A stretch of DNA of 44,287 bases from NCBI RefSeq assembly GCF_030056665.1, contig NZ_JASHIG010000049.1, one strand, 5' to 3'. The notes below the pieces were generated by a model. That model was not told where the DNA came from. It made no database searches and worked only from the letters and a program-made list of their open reading frames with translations. This DNA comes from Flectobacillus roseus. Its GTDB lineage: Bacteria; Bacteroidota; Bacteroidia; Cytophagales; Spirosomataceae. Position 1 is the first letter of the stretch. The number at the start of each line of letters is the position of its first letter. The translations under genes and the position numbers were made by a program. Positions 14,865-22,408 of the stretch are shown here, in pieces.

Positions 14865-15500
14865 ATGAGTTTTGCAGACGAATTAAGAAAAATAAATGAG
14901 GGATTAAGAACGGGAAATAGTATTCTGACCTCACTGAATTCTACCCCTGAAAGAGTAGCAGAACCTCCTGCACCTTCCGTGTCAGAGGGTATTTTTGAGA
15001 ATCCATTTAAGCCACCTACGCAGATTCTCACACCTTCATACGTGCCAGTGATTGAAAACTCTATTTTGGAGGGTAACGCTGAGTTAGAAACAGAGTTAAT
15101 CTTCAGCTACGTAAAAACGGGTACGGGTGTGCTACGAAATGTCGTGGCTGAGATGGCTACCGAAAGTGGAGATGAAAAGCTTGTTGAAGATTTTGAATCG
15201 GGAAAGATTCAAATGAGCGACGAAGTAAAGTCAGCACAGAAAAGAGTCGAGCAAAAGAAGAACATCTTAGCAGATGAAGGACTGGAAGATACTGACGTGA
15301 TTCGAAAGTTTGTGAAAACAGTCATTTTGGAAGACCTCAAAAAGAAAGCTCGTGAAGGAAAATACCGATTGCCTTCAAAATCTTCCATGATTAGAGATTT
15401 GGTCATTATGATGAGTTCAAGCCTTATCGCTCACCATCCAGAGGCTTTATCCAATTTCACTGTAAAGGTATTTCGTAAAATTAAAGAAAAAATCACCTAG
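14865..15500 (+). CDS. Hypothetical protein upstream of the packaging-type ATPase
   Basis: This 211-residue protein is not one I recognise. Residues about 25-55 are Pro/Ser-rich and probably disordered (PERVAEPPAPSVSEGIFENP). The rest is helical and charged, with AQKRVEQKKNILADEGLEDT and a basic C-terminus. There is no membrane segment. Its stop directly abuts the ATG of the ATPase gene at 15501 and it starts two bases after the previous stop, so it belongs to one tight operon. A role in genome packaging or assembly along with the ATPase is conceivable only from position. Confidence 0.65.
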   Translation: MSFADELRKINEGLRTGNSILTSLNSTPERVAEPPAPSVSEGIFENPFKPPTQILTPSYVPVIENSILEGNAELETELIFSYVKTGTGVLRNVVAEMATESGDEKLVEDFESGKIQMSDEVKSAQKRVEQKKNILADEGLEDTDVIRKFVKTVILEDLKKKAREGKYRLPSKSSMIRDLVIMMSSSLIAHHPEALSNFTVKVFRKIKEKIT

Positions 15501-16208
15501 ATGAATCAGAAGGGAAATGTTTGGGGCTTCTTTGGTACTAGAAACACAGGTAAAACCCATGAAGCCCTAGAATTATCATTAGACTTTCGAGTCGGTGCAT
15601 ATCGTAAAAATCCCAAACGGATTATCGTTTACGACCACTCCAATAATAGTTCGTACAGTGACATCACCAAGGTGATTCAAATGGAAGATTTGCAGAAAAC
15701 TTTACCTAAAGATGCGGTCGTAAAAATCCAAAGTGATGACTATGACAAGTTTTCTCACTTCTGTTCGAATTATGTCAAAAATGCGGTAGTGATTTACGAT
15801 GATGCAGGGAGTTTCTTTGGCTCTGGTACAATGACCAAGGCACAAAAACAGCTTCTGAAAACACCCAAAAACAATGGTCTGGAATTGCTATTACAGTTTC
15901 ACTATTTTGGAGGTACAGAGGTTTCACCCGATTTGCTCAAGATGATGAATATGTTGGTCCTTAAAGAGACCAGTGATGATTTCAATGACTTGCCAACCAA
16001 GGTGCAACCCCGCAAAGAAATTGCCTATCTGTTATTTGATATTGCGAAAGAAAACACGAAGCGACCAGAGAACCAAAAATGGACTACTCGCTATTTTGAC
16101 AAAGAAGAATATCGGGTCGGCATTCGCAATGAAAACACGGTAGAATGGCTCAATGGAAAAGAGTATTTTCCATTTGCCAAACAGAAATTAGAGTTCAATC
16201 CTAAATAA
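15501..16208 (+). CDS. P-loop ATPase, packaging/Zot-like
   Basis: This is a 235-residue single-domain NTPase. Walker A GTRNTGKT lies at residues 12-19, right after a hydrophobic strand. Walker B AVVIYDDAG lies at about 95-103. A later segment LLLQFHYFGGTEVSPDLLKM resembles the sensor region where these ATPases place a polar residue. Size and order match the A32/FtsK-HerA packaging ATPases of membrane-containing phages (PRD1 P9, P23-77 VP15 type) and also the Zot/pI assembly ATPases of filamentous phages; sequence alone does not separate them. The genome size and gene set favour a packaging role. No membrane segment is seen. It is the only ATPase among the structural genes. Confidence 0.7.
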   Translation: MNQKGNVWGFFGTRNTGKTHEALELSLDFRVGAYRKNPKRIIVYDHSNNSSYSDITKVIQMEDLQKTLPKDAVVKIQSDDYDKFSHFCSNYVKNAVVIYDDAGSFFGSGTMTKAQKQLLKTPKNNGLELLLQFHYFGGTEVSPDLLKMMNMLVLKETSDDFNDLPTKVQPRKEIAYLLFDIAKENTKRPENQKWTTRYFDKEEYRVGIRNENTVEWLNGKEYFPFAKQKLEFNPK

Positions 16209-16215
16209 CACCTAT

Positions 16216-16707
16216 ATGAGTGCATTTCAAGACGAAGATGAAGGCTGGAACTACGGCTTTATCTCCAAAATACTACTGATTGTTTTTGCTTTTATCGGAA
16301 TGATTGTGCTTTTGTCAACCTTTATTTTTGACCGTATAAAGCGAAAACGTAATCAAACCAAGGATGAAAACGTGAACGAAAACATTCTTGAAAACATCCA
16401 ACAGATTGCCCAAAGCCCTGAAAACATCAATCAGGAATCCCAAAACACAACCATTGGATTCGTAATCATGAAATCATGTGAGAAACGGGATGTTTTCTTA
16501 TCTCAAGTAGGAATTGACGAAGGCATTCTGGATTTGGTCGTTGAAGAAAACTTTGATAAGCCCTTTGAGGAATTTGAAAACATGGATGTTTTCAGGCTTG
16601 CCAGTATCATCCAGAAGGACAAAAGTATTTTCGATGAACTTGATATTGATTCACAATTCGCCATCCTTGAATTAGCAAGAAATTACGATGAAAACATTGC
16701 AAAATAG
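16216..16707 (+). CDS. Hypothetical single-pass membrane protein
   Basis: This 163-residue protein has one membrane helix at about 16-38 (ILLIVFAFIGMIVLLSTFIF) followed by the basic stretch DRIKRKRNQ, so the C-terminal 120 residues face the cytoplasm. That part is acidic, rich in Glu/Asn/Ile, with several ENI units that again come from TGAAAAC motifs. It starts seven bases after the ATPase gene, behind CACCTAT, a variant of the upstream motif of later genes. Function is unknown; a membrane partner of the ATPase is possible. Confidence 0.65.
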   Translation: MSAFQDEDEGWNYGFISKILLIVFAFIGMIVLLSTFIFDRIKRKRNQTKDENVNENILENIQQIAQSPENINQESQNTTIGFVIMKSCEKRDVFLSQVGIDEGILDLVVEENFDKPFEEFENMDVFRLASIIQKDKSIFDELDIDSQFAILELARNYDENIAK

Positions 16708-16769
16708 TGTCCTTCCAACCCACTATTGCAATTTCTCTTAGGTTGGTTTCACTCTCAAAATAAAAAACA

Positions 16770-17018
16770 ATGGCAAAAACCACTAAAAAAGCACCTGCAA
16801 AAACTCCTAAAAAGGCGAAAGTACTTTCCCTTGACGAAGTAAAAGTTGGCGACCGAGTCTTATTTAACAATGGTAAGGAAAGACTAACCTTAACCATTAC
16901 TAAAATTGACAAACCAACTGGCGAAATTGAGGTCAAATGGCGAACTCTCGAAGGGTTAATTTTTGACGATGATTTTGAAAGAGGATATGTGACGGCAAAA
17001 CCATTAGCCAAAAAGTAA
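16770..17018 (+). CDS. Small basic protein with SH3/KOW-like domain
   Basis: This is an 82-residue protein. A Lys/Ala/Thr/Pro-rich tail (MAKTTKKAPAKTPKKAK) is followed by a compact beta domain: VGDRVLFNNGKERLTLTITK, then IDKPTGEIEVKW and a short end. The tail resembles histone-like nucleic acid binding tails. It may bind genome DNA or RNA in the particle or cell (inference). It stands 62 bases after the previous gene. Confidence 0.6.
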   Translation: MAKTTKKAPAKTPKKAKVLSLDEVKVGDRVLFNNGKERLTLTITKIDKPTGEIEVKWRTLEGLIFDDDFERGYVTAKPLAKK

Positions 17019-17034
17019 ATTGATTTAATCGTCG

Positions 17035-17109
17035 ATGAAAACTAAAAAGATTCTACCCAATAAGTCCCCACCTGCAAACGGCTTTGGAGACGAAAACATG
17101 AAATCATAA
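17035..17109 (+). CDS. Possible 24-residue peptide
   Basis: A short frame with an ATG at 17035 and TAA at 17109 lies between two same-strand genes. It contains two TGAAAAC/CGAAAAC motifs. There is no independent support for translation, and it may be spacer DNA carrying the motif. Confidence 0.25.
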   Translation: MKTKKILPNKSPPANGFGDENMKS

Positions 17110-17121
17110 ATTGAAAACACG

Positions 17122-17406
17122 ATGCTAAACCTATTGCTCATTCTTTTTGTAGTCCTTTCTCTAGGGTATATAGTTTGCCAATTGGCAGAAAGAAAGGACT
17201 CTCGTTCACATCTAATCAACCCAAGTATGTTTAGAAACCCCTATTCCCTTGAAGCACCTGTCCACAACACAGAGCTATCTACTATGCAGCACTATTGTAA
17301 CCGTCGGGGTCTCAAGCTCAATGAAGCCCGAAACGGAAATGGAGGCTTAACCAGAGACGAAGTTTCCAAACTTGATATTGGATTTACGCCTATTCTAAAA
17401 TCATAA
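17122..17406 (+). CDS. Small membrane-anchored protein
   Basis: This 94-residue protein has an N-terminal hydrophobic helix (MLNLLLILFVVLSLGYIVCQ) followed by ERKDSR and a polar domain. That domain contains two Cys and a helix HYCNRRGLKLNEA. The N-terminus could be an anchor or an uncleaved signal; no lipobox is seen at the right place. It is the last part of the early half of the operon, 18 bases before the next gene. Confidence 0.6.
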   Translation: MLNLLLILFVVLSLGYIVCQLAERKDSRSHLINPSMFRNPYSLEAPVHNTELSTMQHYCNRRGLKLNEARNGNGGLTRDEVSKLDIGFTPILKS

Positions 17407-17424
17407 AAAGAGTACCTATCCACT

Positions 17425-17712
17425 ATGATTAGTTTTCAACCCTCAACGCTCACAGATATTTGTAAGAGTTTGAACATAACTACTGGCTCAGATAAAAACA
17501 TCAAAGCCGATATACCATACTTGATGGATTGTTTGAGGGTTGATGCTCACTCAGAGAAACTAAAAAGCCTAGGCTTTGACCCTGACAATCCTCAACTAAG
17601 AAAAAAGATACCTTATCCTGCCATGTATTATATCTATACAGAAGTCTTTAGGATTCCTGATAGTAATTTTCTCACCAAGCAATCTTCACAAAAGGAGCTG
17701 TCTAACCACTAA
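17425..17712 (+). CDS. Hypothetical small soluble protein
   Basis: This 95-residue helical protein starts MISFQPSTLTDICKSLNITT and has no membrane segment. The start follows a GTACCTATCC stretch, a variant of the upstream motif. Its end (EVFRIPDSNFLTKQSSQKEL) runs close to the first box of cluster 3, which begins four bases after the stop. No family is recognised. Confidence 0.6.
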   Translation: MISFQPSTLTDICKSLNITTGSDKNIKADIPYLMDCLRVDAHSEKLKSLGFDPDNPQLRKKIPYPAMYYIYTEVFRIPDSNFLTKQSSQKELSNH

Positions 17713-17716
17713 AGCA

Positions 17717-17850
17717 TTTTGCTATCAAAAAACAGCTCCTTTTCCTTCTGCAGTTTTTCCTGGTCTTTTATTTTGCTATCAAATTTCCATGAGGATTTGA
17801 CAGATCCACAGCTGAGCAAACAACAGTGCTCAAAATATTGCTATCAAAAA
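17717..17850. repeat. Box cluster 3: three TTTGCTATCAAA boxes
   Basis: Boxes lie at 17717-17730, 17771-17783 and 17838-17850, all in the same direction, 54 and 67 bp apart. The first spacer holds CTGCAG and CCTGGTCTTTTATT. The second holds GGATTTGACAGATCC, CAGCTG and CAACAGTGCT. The same two spacer modules occur in clusters 6 and 7 in the opposite order. Confidence 0.9.
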
Positions 17851-17942
17851 ATTAACTCCCTATTACATCGCATTTATTCCAGACTAGATGCTTTGAGCGT
17901 CGTACTAGGGCGTTTTTGTCCTTTTGCCTCTTTTTACCATTG

Positions 17943-17950
17943 TATCTTTG
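17943..17950 (+). promoter_or_regulatory. Candidate -7 element ahead of the capsid candidates
   Basis: TATCTTTG fits TAnnTTTG. A TTTG at 16 rather than 19-21 bases upstream makes the -33 match poor. The place, 44 bases before the first structural gene, is sensible. Confidence 0.35.
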
Positions 17951-17993
17951 TCCTGTTCATTTGAAAAAACAAGTCAATTTTAAACCTATTTTT

Positions 17994-18491
17994 ATGGAAA
18001 ATGTAAACCTATCTCCAACTGGGGAAAGTGCTTCAGACACCAACAAATCCTTAAAGTACAAGTTAAAAAACTCAGAGGGAGACTGTAATGTTTGCCTCAT
18101 TGGTGGTTTAGCGTCGAAAAACCTTTTGGTTGGTAAGGTACTTACCGATGGAGCCTTCAAAGCCGTAGAAGGTGATTCTGAAGTTACCGCCACCAAGTTA
18201 GGAGAATCTATCCAACACACCTTGGATTATGATTTAGCCTATCCTCCAATGATTCACGGTGTTCGAATCAGAGTCAAATCCAATTTCAACCAACTCAAGC
18301 AAGTTGAACAACCACTCATTATTGAAACAGTTGACCGATTCAAAAAGGCTCAACGTATGGAAATTGAAGCTGTACACGAAAAAGGAGGTTCTTTCATCTA
18401 TCCAGTAAATCAAACGATGACTCCAGACAAGGCAATGTATTTGAAATTGCTTTCGTCAATTGAAGTCGAAATCGAAGTGGTTTACGCTTAA
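17994..18491 (+). CDS. Capsid protein candidate 1
   Basis: This 165-residue soluble protein has alternating polar/hydrophobic stretches typical of beta-sandwich proteins, for example NVCLIGGLASKNLLVGKV, HGVRIRVKSNF and the final SSIEVEIEVVYA. The start at 17994 follows TAAACCTATT; the frame runs on upstream to 17916, but that part is not supported. It is the first gene after the box cluster and the promoter region, where the main virion protein would be expected. With the next gene it recalls the two small single jelly-roll capsid proteins of P23-77-like phages, which also lie behind the packaging ATPase. That comparison is by order and size only. Confidence 0.6.
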   Translation: MENVNLSPTGESASDTNKSLKYKLKNSEGDCNVCLIGGLASKNLLVGKVLTDGAFKAVEGDSEVTATKLGESIQHTLDYDLAYPPMIHGVRIRVKSNFNQLKQVEQPLIIETVDRFKKAQRMEIEAVHEKGGSFIYPVNQTMTPDKAMYLKLLSSIEVEIEVVYA

Positions 18492-18525
18492 TTGCCCAAT
18501 TATTCACCTATTAACGATTAAGATA

Positions 18526-18972
18526 ATGGTTTTCGCAAAACAGTATCAAAATCAAGACACTGTTGCTAGTGTCAACTACAATGATGGGGTGGCTCGTACT
18601 ATCAAAATTGTTCGAAAGAACGGCTTGTATGTAGCCCTATTGTTTGCCAGTAACCTAGCTAACAAACTTGTACCCGTAGGCAGAGAGTATTTTACTCACT
18701 CCACTATTGTCGGTAAGGTTACTTATCTCAATGGCTTTACCTCTGGTGACTTAAGCAAATTAGCCAGTGATTCCGAGTTAATTGCAGTAGGGTTAAAAGC
18801 CAACGCAACGGCAATGGAATACGCCCAATTCAACTCAACAGAGTTTGATGCAACGGGTTATATCGAGCCACAGGCTCAATTGCAGGATCCCAATTTGATT
18901 AAAGTGATTGCCTATGCTAAAAGACTGGCTAACATTTTAGAAAATAACAACATCGCAGTTCCTGCACTCTAA
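18526..18972 (+). CDS. Capsid protein candidate 2
   Basis: This 148-residue soluble protein looks beta-rich in its first 100 residues (VASVNYNDGVARTIKIVRKN, then GLYVALLFASNLANKLVPVG). A helical C-terminus follows (VIAYAKRLANILENNNIAVP). The ATG at 18526 follows CACCTATT. The frame is open to 18460 inside the preceding gene, but the shorter form leaves a normal gap. No family is recognised; high expression and a virion role are inferred from the place between two other small structural candidates. Confidence 0.6.
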   Translation: MVFAKQYQNQDTVASVNYNDGVARTIKIVRKNGLYVALLFASNLANKLVPVGREYFTHSTIVGKVTYLNGFTSGDLSKLASDSELIAVGLKANATAMEYAQFNSTEFDATGYIEPQAQLQDPNLIKVIAYAKRLANILENNNIAVPAL

Positions 18973-19007
18973 AAATTCAATTTCAACAATTTAATTCTAA
19001 ACCTATA

Positions 19008-19565
19008 ATGGCAACAGCTTCATTAATTAACATTCACGCTTCAGGTTCAGTGAAGCAAGGCGAAGTACTATTTGCAATTGACTTTGGCGAAAACTCAGTA
19101 TGGACATACGCTTTAGTCGATTTCAATGGTACTAAAGTAGCATTCGCAAAGCATAGCTCAAACAACACATGGGCTCCATTGACTCAGGAGATGATTGCAA
19201 GCTCTGGTTGGTTGAATGATTCAGCAATCAAAGATTTCATCAACCAAATCAAAGTATATGCACTCAACCAAGTTGCAGCAGTTGGTAAAGCTTATGCCCT
19301 TGATGCTGGCAAGGAAATCGGTATCTATGCCGATGGTAAAGGTAATATCTCCTCAACGCCCGTAGCCGAAAAAACCACAGAGGATACTTTAAAAGAACTC
19401 TTTAATGGTTCAAGCGCTAAAGGTGGCTCAGAAACTGGTAGTGGCTCAGACCCTGCAACCCCATTCTACAAAAAGCCAGTTAACTGGTTGATTTTTGCGG
19501 GTACTCTTATTTTAGGTTACCTTGGCTATAAAGCCTTAACTTCAAAAGACGAAGACGAAGATTAA
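19008..19565 (+). CDS. Tail-anchored structural protein candidate
   Basis: This is a 185-residue protein. Residues 1-120 form a soluble domain with strands (SVKQGEVLFAIDFGENSVWT) and a helix (IKDFINQIKVYALNQVAAVG). A Gly/Ser/Thr linker follows at about 140-158, then a single C-terminal membrane helix (NWLIFAGTLILGYLGYKAL) and an acidic end. TCTAAACCTAT lies just before the ATG. The layout fits a virion protein rooted in an internal or inner membrane. It is the first of several tail-anchored proteins in this operon. Confidence 0.6.
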   Translation: MATASLINIHASGSVKQGEVLFAIDFGENSVWTYALVDFNGTKVAFAKHSSNNTWAPLTQEMIASSGWLNDSAIKDFINQIKVYALNQVAAVGKAYALDAGKEIGIYADGKGNISSTPVAEKTTEDTLKELFNGSSAKGGSETGSGSDPATPFYKKPVNWLIFAGTLILGYLGYKALTSKDEDED

Positions 19566-19622
19566 TCAAACCTTGGAAGGACTCTGTAAAAGATAGAGTC
19601 CTTCTATTTACACAAAATCAGT

Positions 19623-20336
19623 ATGGCAATTGATGTAAAGAGTGTGCGTATAGGAATGTCCGTCAAGACGGCATCACCCAATTACGGATACGTAAAATTG
19701 TATGATGGTGCTGATTGGGATGAAGATTCTCCAACGAAAATTGACTTTGGTGATGTAGTCAGCAAAATGAATAATGGACTGCAACTAGGTATTATTCAAG
19801 ATGTATTTGAAGATTCAAAATTGGCATTGGTACAGTTGTATAAGCCTATTCTTTATATGCTCAAGTACCGTGCAAATGTCATTGTTCCGTTATCAGACAT
19901 TTCAACTATCTCAACACCAACAGTCGTTTCAGGCACTAAAAACTATTACTGTACAGGTGATTCAGTACGAATCCGAAACGGTGCGAGTTTGACCTCAACA
20001 GTTAAAAACCAAGTCAATAAAGGTGACTTGATTGGTCAAAGTGATGGAAAGGTAACAAACGGCTTTTTGAAGTTTAATTTAGCGTTAGGTGGTGTTGGGT
20101 ATGTATCGGCTCAGTATTGTTCTTTGGTTAAACCAAGTCCGACGGTACAGGTAGTCAAGAAATCTGTACAGAAAACTACTTCAACAGGAGAAACCAAAAC
20201 GGTAGAAGTATCCAGTGTTTCAACGGGTGAGGGATGGACTGTAAAAGAGCTTATTATCAAAGCCGTGATTACCACAATAGCCACTTTTGCAACATTTAAA
20301 CTATTGAGTGGAATCTTTAAAAGGGGAGGTAATTAG
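19623..20336 (+). CDS. SH3b-domain protein with C-terminal membrane anchor
   Basis: This is a 237-residue protein. Residues about 105-167 form a bacterial SH3-like domain: NYYCTGDSVRIRNGASLTST, then VNKGDLIGQSDGKV and GGVGYVSAQYCSLV, the RIR-x-G-x-s-l-s-s-v pattern. SH3b domains bind cell-wall peptides and occur in lysins. The N-terminal 100 residues look like a second beta domain. A C-terminal helix (LIIKAVITTIATFATFKLLS) ends in FKRGGN. It overlaps the next gene by one base. A wall-contacting virion protein held in a membrane is a fair reading. Confidence 0.65.
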   Translation: MAIDVKSVRIGMSVKTASPNYGYVKLYDGADWDEDSPTKIDFGDVVSKMNNGLQLGIIQDVFEDSKLALVQLYKPILYMLKYRANVIVPLSDISTISTPTVVSGTKNYYCTGDSVRIRNGASLTSTVKNQVNKGDLIGQSDGKVTNGFLKFNLALGGVGYVSAQYCSLVKPSPTVQVVKKSVQKTTSTGETKTVEVSSVSTGEGWTVKELIIKAVITTIATFATFKLLSGIFKRGGN

Positions 20337-20803
20337 TGAAAAGAGCTTTAAAATCAGCCGTAGATGGCATCGGTACTGGAATTAAATTCCTTACAGCCTC
20401 AAGGTTCTTTTGGTACGTATTGTTTGCCTTTATTGCCTATTTAGGGTATCAGAGACTAACCAAACCCAAAGAAGAAACCTTTCTTGAATTACCCTTGCCA
20501 GACTCAGGCAGTGGCATTCCCAAAGGTTGGAACCCCAACCCATTAGTGGAAGAATTCCACGCCTATTTTGATAGTTGGTTTGGCAATTCGGATGACTTGC
20601 GAGATTCCTACATAAAAGCTTTGTCTTTGACCGATGACCAATTTCATACTATGGTGCAAACCTACAATGCCAAATATGGCAAGAAGGATTCGGCTACCTT
20701 ATGGACTCGTGTCACCAGTTGGAAAAAAATTCTTTTCTCATGGAGTGGAGACCAACAGCAACGCATGGAGAATCGTATGATTACCTTAAAACTCAATTAT
20801 TAA
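20336..20803 (+). CDS. Membrane protein with annexin-like repeat
   Basis: This 155-residue protein begins with GTG at 20336, sharing the base of the previous stop. It has one membrane helix at about 22-41 (FFWYVLFAFIAYLGYQRLTK). The outer part contains GNSDDLRDSYIKALSLTDDQ followed by FHTMVQTYNAKYGKKDSATL, which resembles an annexin repeat (G-t-d-e...l..ls.eql..l...Yn.kyg..L). Annexin repeats bind membranes in a calcium-dependent way, but the calcium site is not obvious here. Similar weak repeats occur in phage and gliding-bacteria proteins. The likeness is by eye only. Confidence 0.6.
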   Translation: MKRALKSAVDGIGTGIKFLTASRFFWYVLFAFIAYLGYQRLTKPKEETFLELPLPDSGSGIPKGWNPNPLVEEFHAYFDSWFGNSDDLRDSYIKALSLTDDQFHTMVQTYNAKYGKKDSATLWTRVTSWKKILFSWSGDQQQRMENRMITLKLNY

Positions 20804-20806
20804 ACT

Positions 20807-20965
20807 ATGAATAACCAATCTGGAATTTTAGGGAATCTAGGTACTGTAGGCGCAAACATCAACGTACAATTTGACACAGCTAGCACCTTGAAATTAGGTG
20901 CTACGGCACTAGTTTCAGGGATTTTGTTGATTGTGTTTGCAAGACTTATTTCCCGTTGGATTTAA
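20807..20965 (+). CDS. Small hydrophobic virion protein candidate (52 aa)
   Basis: This is a 52-residue protein. A polar, Gly/Asn-rich N-terminus (MNNQSGILGNLGTVGANINV) is followed by one membrane helix (LGATALVSGILLIVFARLI) and the end SRWI. It fits exactly between two same-strand genes, with the next ATG one base after its stop. The form resembles the small membrane proteins of lipid-containing phages and also filamentous-phage coat proteins, although it lacks a clear signal peptide. Confidence 0.65.
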   Translation: MNNQSGILGNLGTVGANINVQFDTASTLKLGATALVSGILLIVFARLISRWI

Positions 20966-20966
20966 T

Positions 20967-21536
20967 ATGGAAATACTACCTTTCGAATGGCTGACGTTTA
21001 GAAATCCCTTTGGGTTTATCTCGAAAGTTCGAGAGGTGTCAGCCAAACTACAAATCAAACCTGAATGGCTCATGCTAGTGATTTGGGTAGAATCAAGGTT
21101 CGATTCGCAAGCGATTAATCCAGCTAGTAATGCTTTTGGGTTGATTCAATGTTTACCATCAACACTTGCAAGATTAGGTTACTCATTGGAGTACGTAAAA
21201 GGCAAATATGGAGAGTGGCAATTAGAACACTTGGTATTACCTTATCTCAAACCCTACGTGGGGAAAATGAATAGTGCCTATGATGTGTATTTGGCTATTT
21301 TCAGTCCCGTTTGTTTAGGCAAAAATGATGGTTATGTCATAGCCTTGGAACACGAAAAAGCGTATCGGGGCAACAAAGTACTTGATACAGTTTATGGTGA
21401 CCACGATGGTAAATTAGAGGTCATTGATGTCAAATGCTTTTTTAAGCAAGCAGTTACCAAGTCAATCAAATTGCACAAGAAAGACCGTAAATACGCTAGT
21501 AAAATACCTATATTCTATGAGCCTAGTCTATATTGA
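20967..21536 (+). CDS. Lytic transglycosylase-like muramidase 1
   Basis: This 189-residue protein has the goose-lysozyme/SLT signature WLMLVIWVESRFDSQAINPA (about 34-53), with Glu42 as catalytic acid. Then comes SNAFGLIQCLPSTLARLG, the G-l-x-Q step of the family. Such enzymes cut the glycan strands of peptidoglycan; in phages they open the wall during genome entry. There is no signal peptide and no membrane helix. The start ATG 20967 lies one base after the 52-aa gene. Its last 20 bases overlap the next gene, a second muramidase with the same motif. In this protein only the core is well kept. Confidence 0.75.
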   Translation: MEILPFEWLTFRNPFGFISKVREVSAKLQIKPEWLMLVIWVESRFDSQAINPASNAFGLIQCLPSTLARLGYSLEYVKGKYGEWQLEHLVLPYLKPYVGKMNSAYDVYLAIFSPVCLGKNDGYVIALEHEKAYRGNKVLDTVYGDHDGKLEVIDVKCFFKQAVTKSIKLHKKDRKYASKIPIFYEPSLY

Positions 21537-22209
21537 GAAAATCCCTTCATCCCTACGCACTGCATTTGAAAACACAGTCAGAGCGATATGTGATGACTTG
21601 GGAATAGCCAATCCAGACTGGCTCATGATAGTAATGTGGGCTGAATCAAGACTGAATCCACAAGCAAAGAACCCAAGCAGTACCGCAACGGGTTTGATTC
21701 AGTTCCTAGAGGCAACCGCACGATCCATCGGCACGACAACTGTGGCACTGGCAAAGATGAATCATGTACAACAGTTGCCCTATGTCAAAGCCTATTTACA
21801 ACAAGCTATCAAAAGCAGAGGAGTACCAAAGGACGCTTATCAGTTGTATTTCTTGGTTCATTTTCCTTCTGCTTTCGGTAAATCAGATACAACGGTTCTA
21901 TACCGTGCAGGTTCGTCTGCATACAGTGCCAATCCGCTCGACTACAACAAAGATTCAGTGGTCACGGTGGCAGAAGTAAAAATATTCCTACAGAAGGCTT
22001 GTCCAGTCGGCTACGACATAAACAATTTGGAAAAGAAAGGATCGCTTAGTTCCCAAACTGGCAAGCTTCTTTTGTGGGTATTAGGAATCTCATTCTTTGC
22101 ATTAACAGGCTATTTCATGTACAAGCCCGATTCATGGGAATCATTCAAAGAATGGATTAAGGATTTTATCAAACATTCCATTCGAGGAGTACGACATGAA
22201 TTTAGCTAG
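21517..22209 (+). CDS. Lytic transglycosylase-like muramidase 2, membrane-anchored
   Basis: This 230-residue protein is a paralogue of the preceding gene. The core WLMIVMWAESRLNPQAKNPS (about 35-54) has catalytic Glu43 and is followed by STATGLIQFLEATARSIG. A membrane helix lies at about 186-204 (LLLWVLGISFFALTGYFMY) and a basic amphipathic end follows. ATG 21517 is chosen because the domain starts there; the overlap with the upstream gene is 20 bases. PRD1 P7 is likewise a membrane-associated transglycosylase used for entry, which supports the membrane-phage reading. Cleavage should occur at the tip where virion membrane and cell wall meet (inference). Confidence 0.75.
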   Translation: MSLVYIEKIPSSLRTAFENTVRAICDDLGIANPDWLMIVMWAESRLNPQAKNPSSTATGLIQFLEATARSIGTTTVALAKMNHVQQLPYVKAYLQQAIKSRGVPKDAYQLYFLVHFPSAFGKSDTTVLYRAGSSAYSANPLDYNKDSVVTVAEVKIFLQKACPVGYDINNLEKKGSLSSQTGKLLLWVLGISFFALTGYFMYKPDSWESFKEWIKDFIKHSIRGVRHEFS

Positions 22210-22408
22210 GACAATTTTATACACCGACTCAGATATGCTACTTGAAATCCCGTTTTTGGGTTTTATTATGCACGATTTCTCAGACTTAGCCCAAGGAGGC
22301 TTTTTCCTACTTTCAGCCGTATATGTTTACTGGAAGATAAAAAATGAAAAGCTCAAGCACCAAAAAATCAAGGAAGGAGAACTCAATGAAGAACCAACAG
22401 ACGACTAA
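22196..22408 (+). CDS. Small membrane protein (70 aa)
   Basis: This 70-residue protein has a hydrophobic segment at about 32-46 (AQGGFFLLSAVYVYWKI), a short one before it (IPFLGFIM), and a charged tail KIKNEKLKHQKIKEGELNEE. It overlaps the gene before it by 14 bases and the gene after it by 23 bases. A holin-like role is possible by size, topology and nearness to the muramidase genes, but that is not shown. Confidence 0.6.
   Translation: MNLARTILYTDSDMLLEIPFLGFIMHDFSDLAQGGFFLLSAVYVYWKIKNEKLKHQKIKEGELNEEPTDD

Larger units (their letters stand above)
13279..17431. repeat. Domain saturated with the 7-mer TGAAAAC / GTTTTCA
   Basis: By hand count there are about 64 copies in 4.15 kb, about 44 of them in the first 1.2 kb. 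Most are followed by A or C. They occur on both strands, in at least six genes and in intergenic DNA. In coding DNA they are read as Glu-Asn, as x-Lys-Thr, as Val-Phe or as x-Phe-Ser, so the constraint is on DNA, not on one peptide. The rest of the 44-kb window has roughly ten scattered copies. Confidence 0.85.
17713..17993. other. Gap between the early half and the structural half of the operon
   Basis: The gap holds box cluster 3, a candidate promoter and a TAAACCTATT motif at 17981-17990. A frame at 17719-17964 covers the repeats and is not considered coding. The layout suggests that transcription of the structural genes is set here. Confidence 0.6.

Noticed and set aside
15501..16208. Terminase large subunit
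   Set aside because: The protein is only 235 residues and has no nuclease domain. The Walker motifs and size fit A32/FtsK-HerA or Zot-like ATPases better.
13279..17431. CRISPR-like array
   Set aside because: The repeated unit is only seven bases, spacing is irregular and most copies lie inside genes. No repeat-spacer pattern of 24-40 bp is present.
17719..17964. Open frame of 81 codons ahead of the capsid candidates
   Set aside because: It runs through the repeated boxes and spacers of cluster 3 and has no protein-like composition. The conserved DNA modules explain the sequence better.
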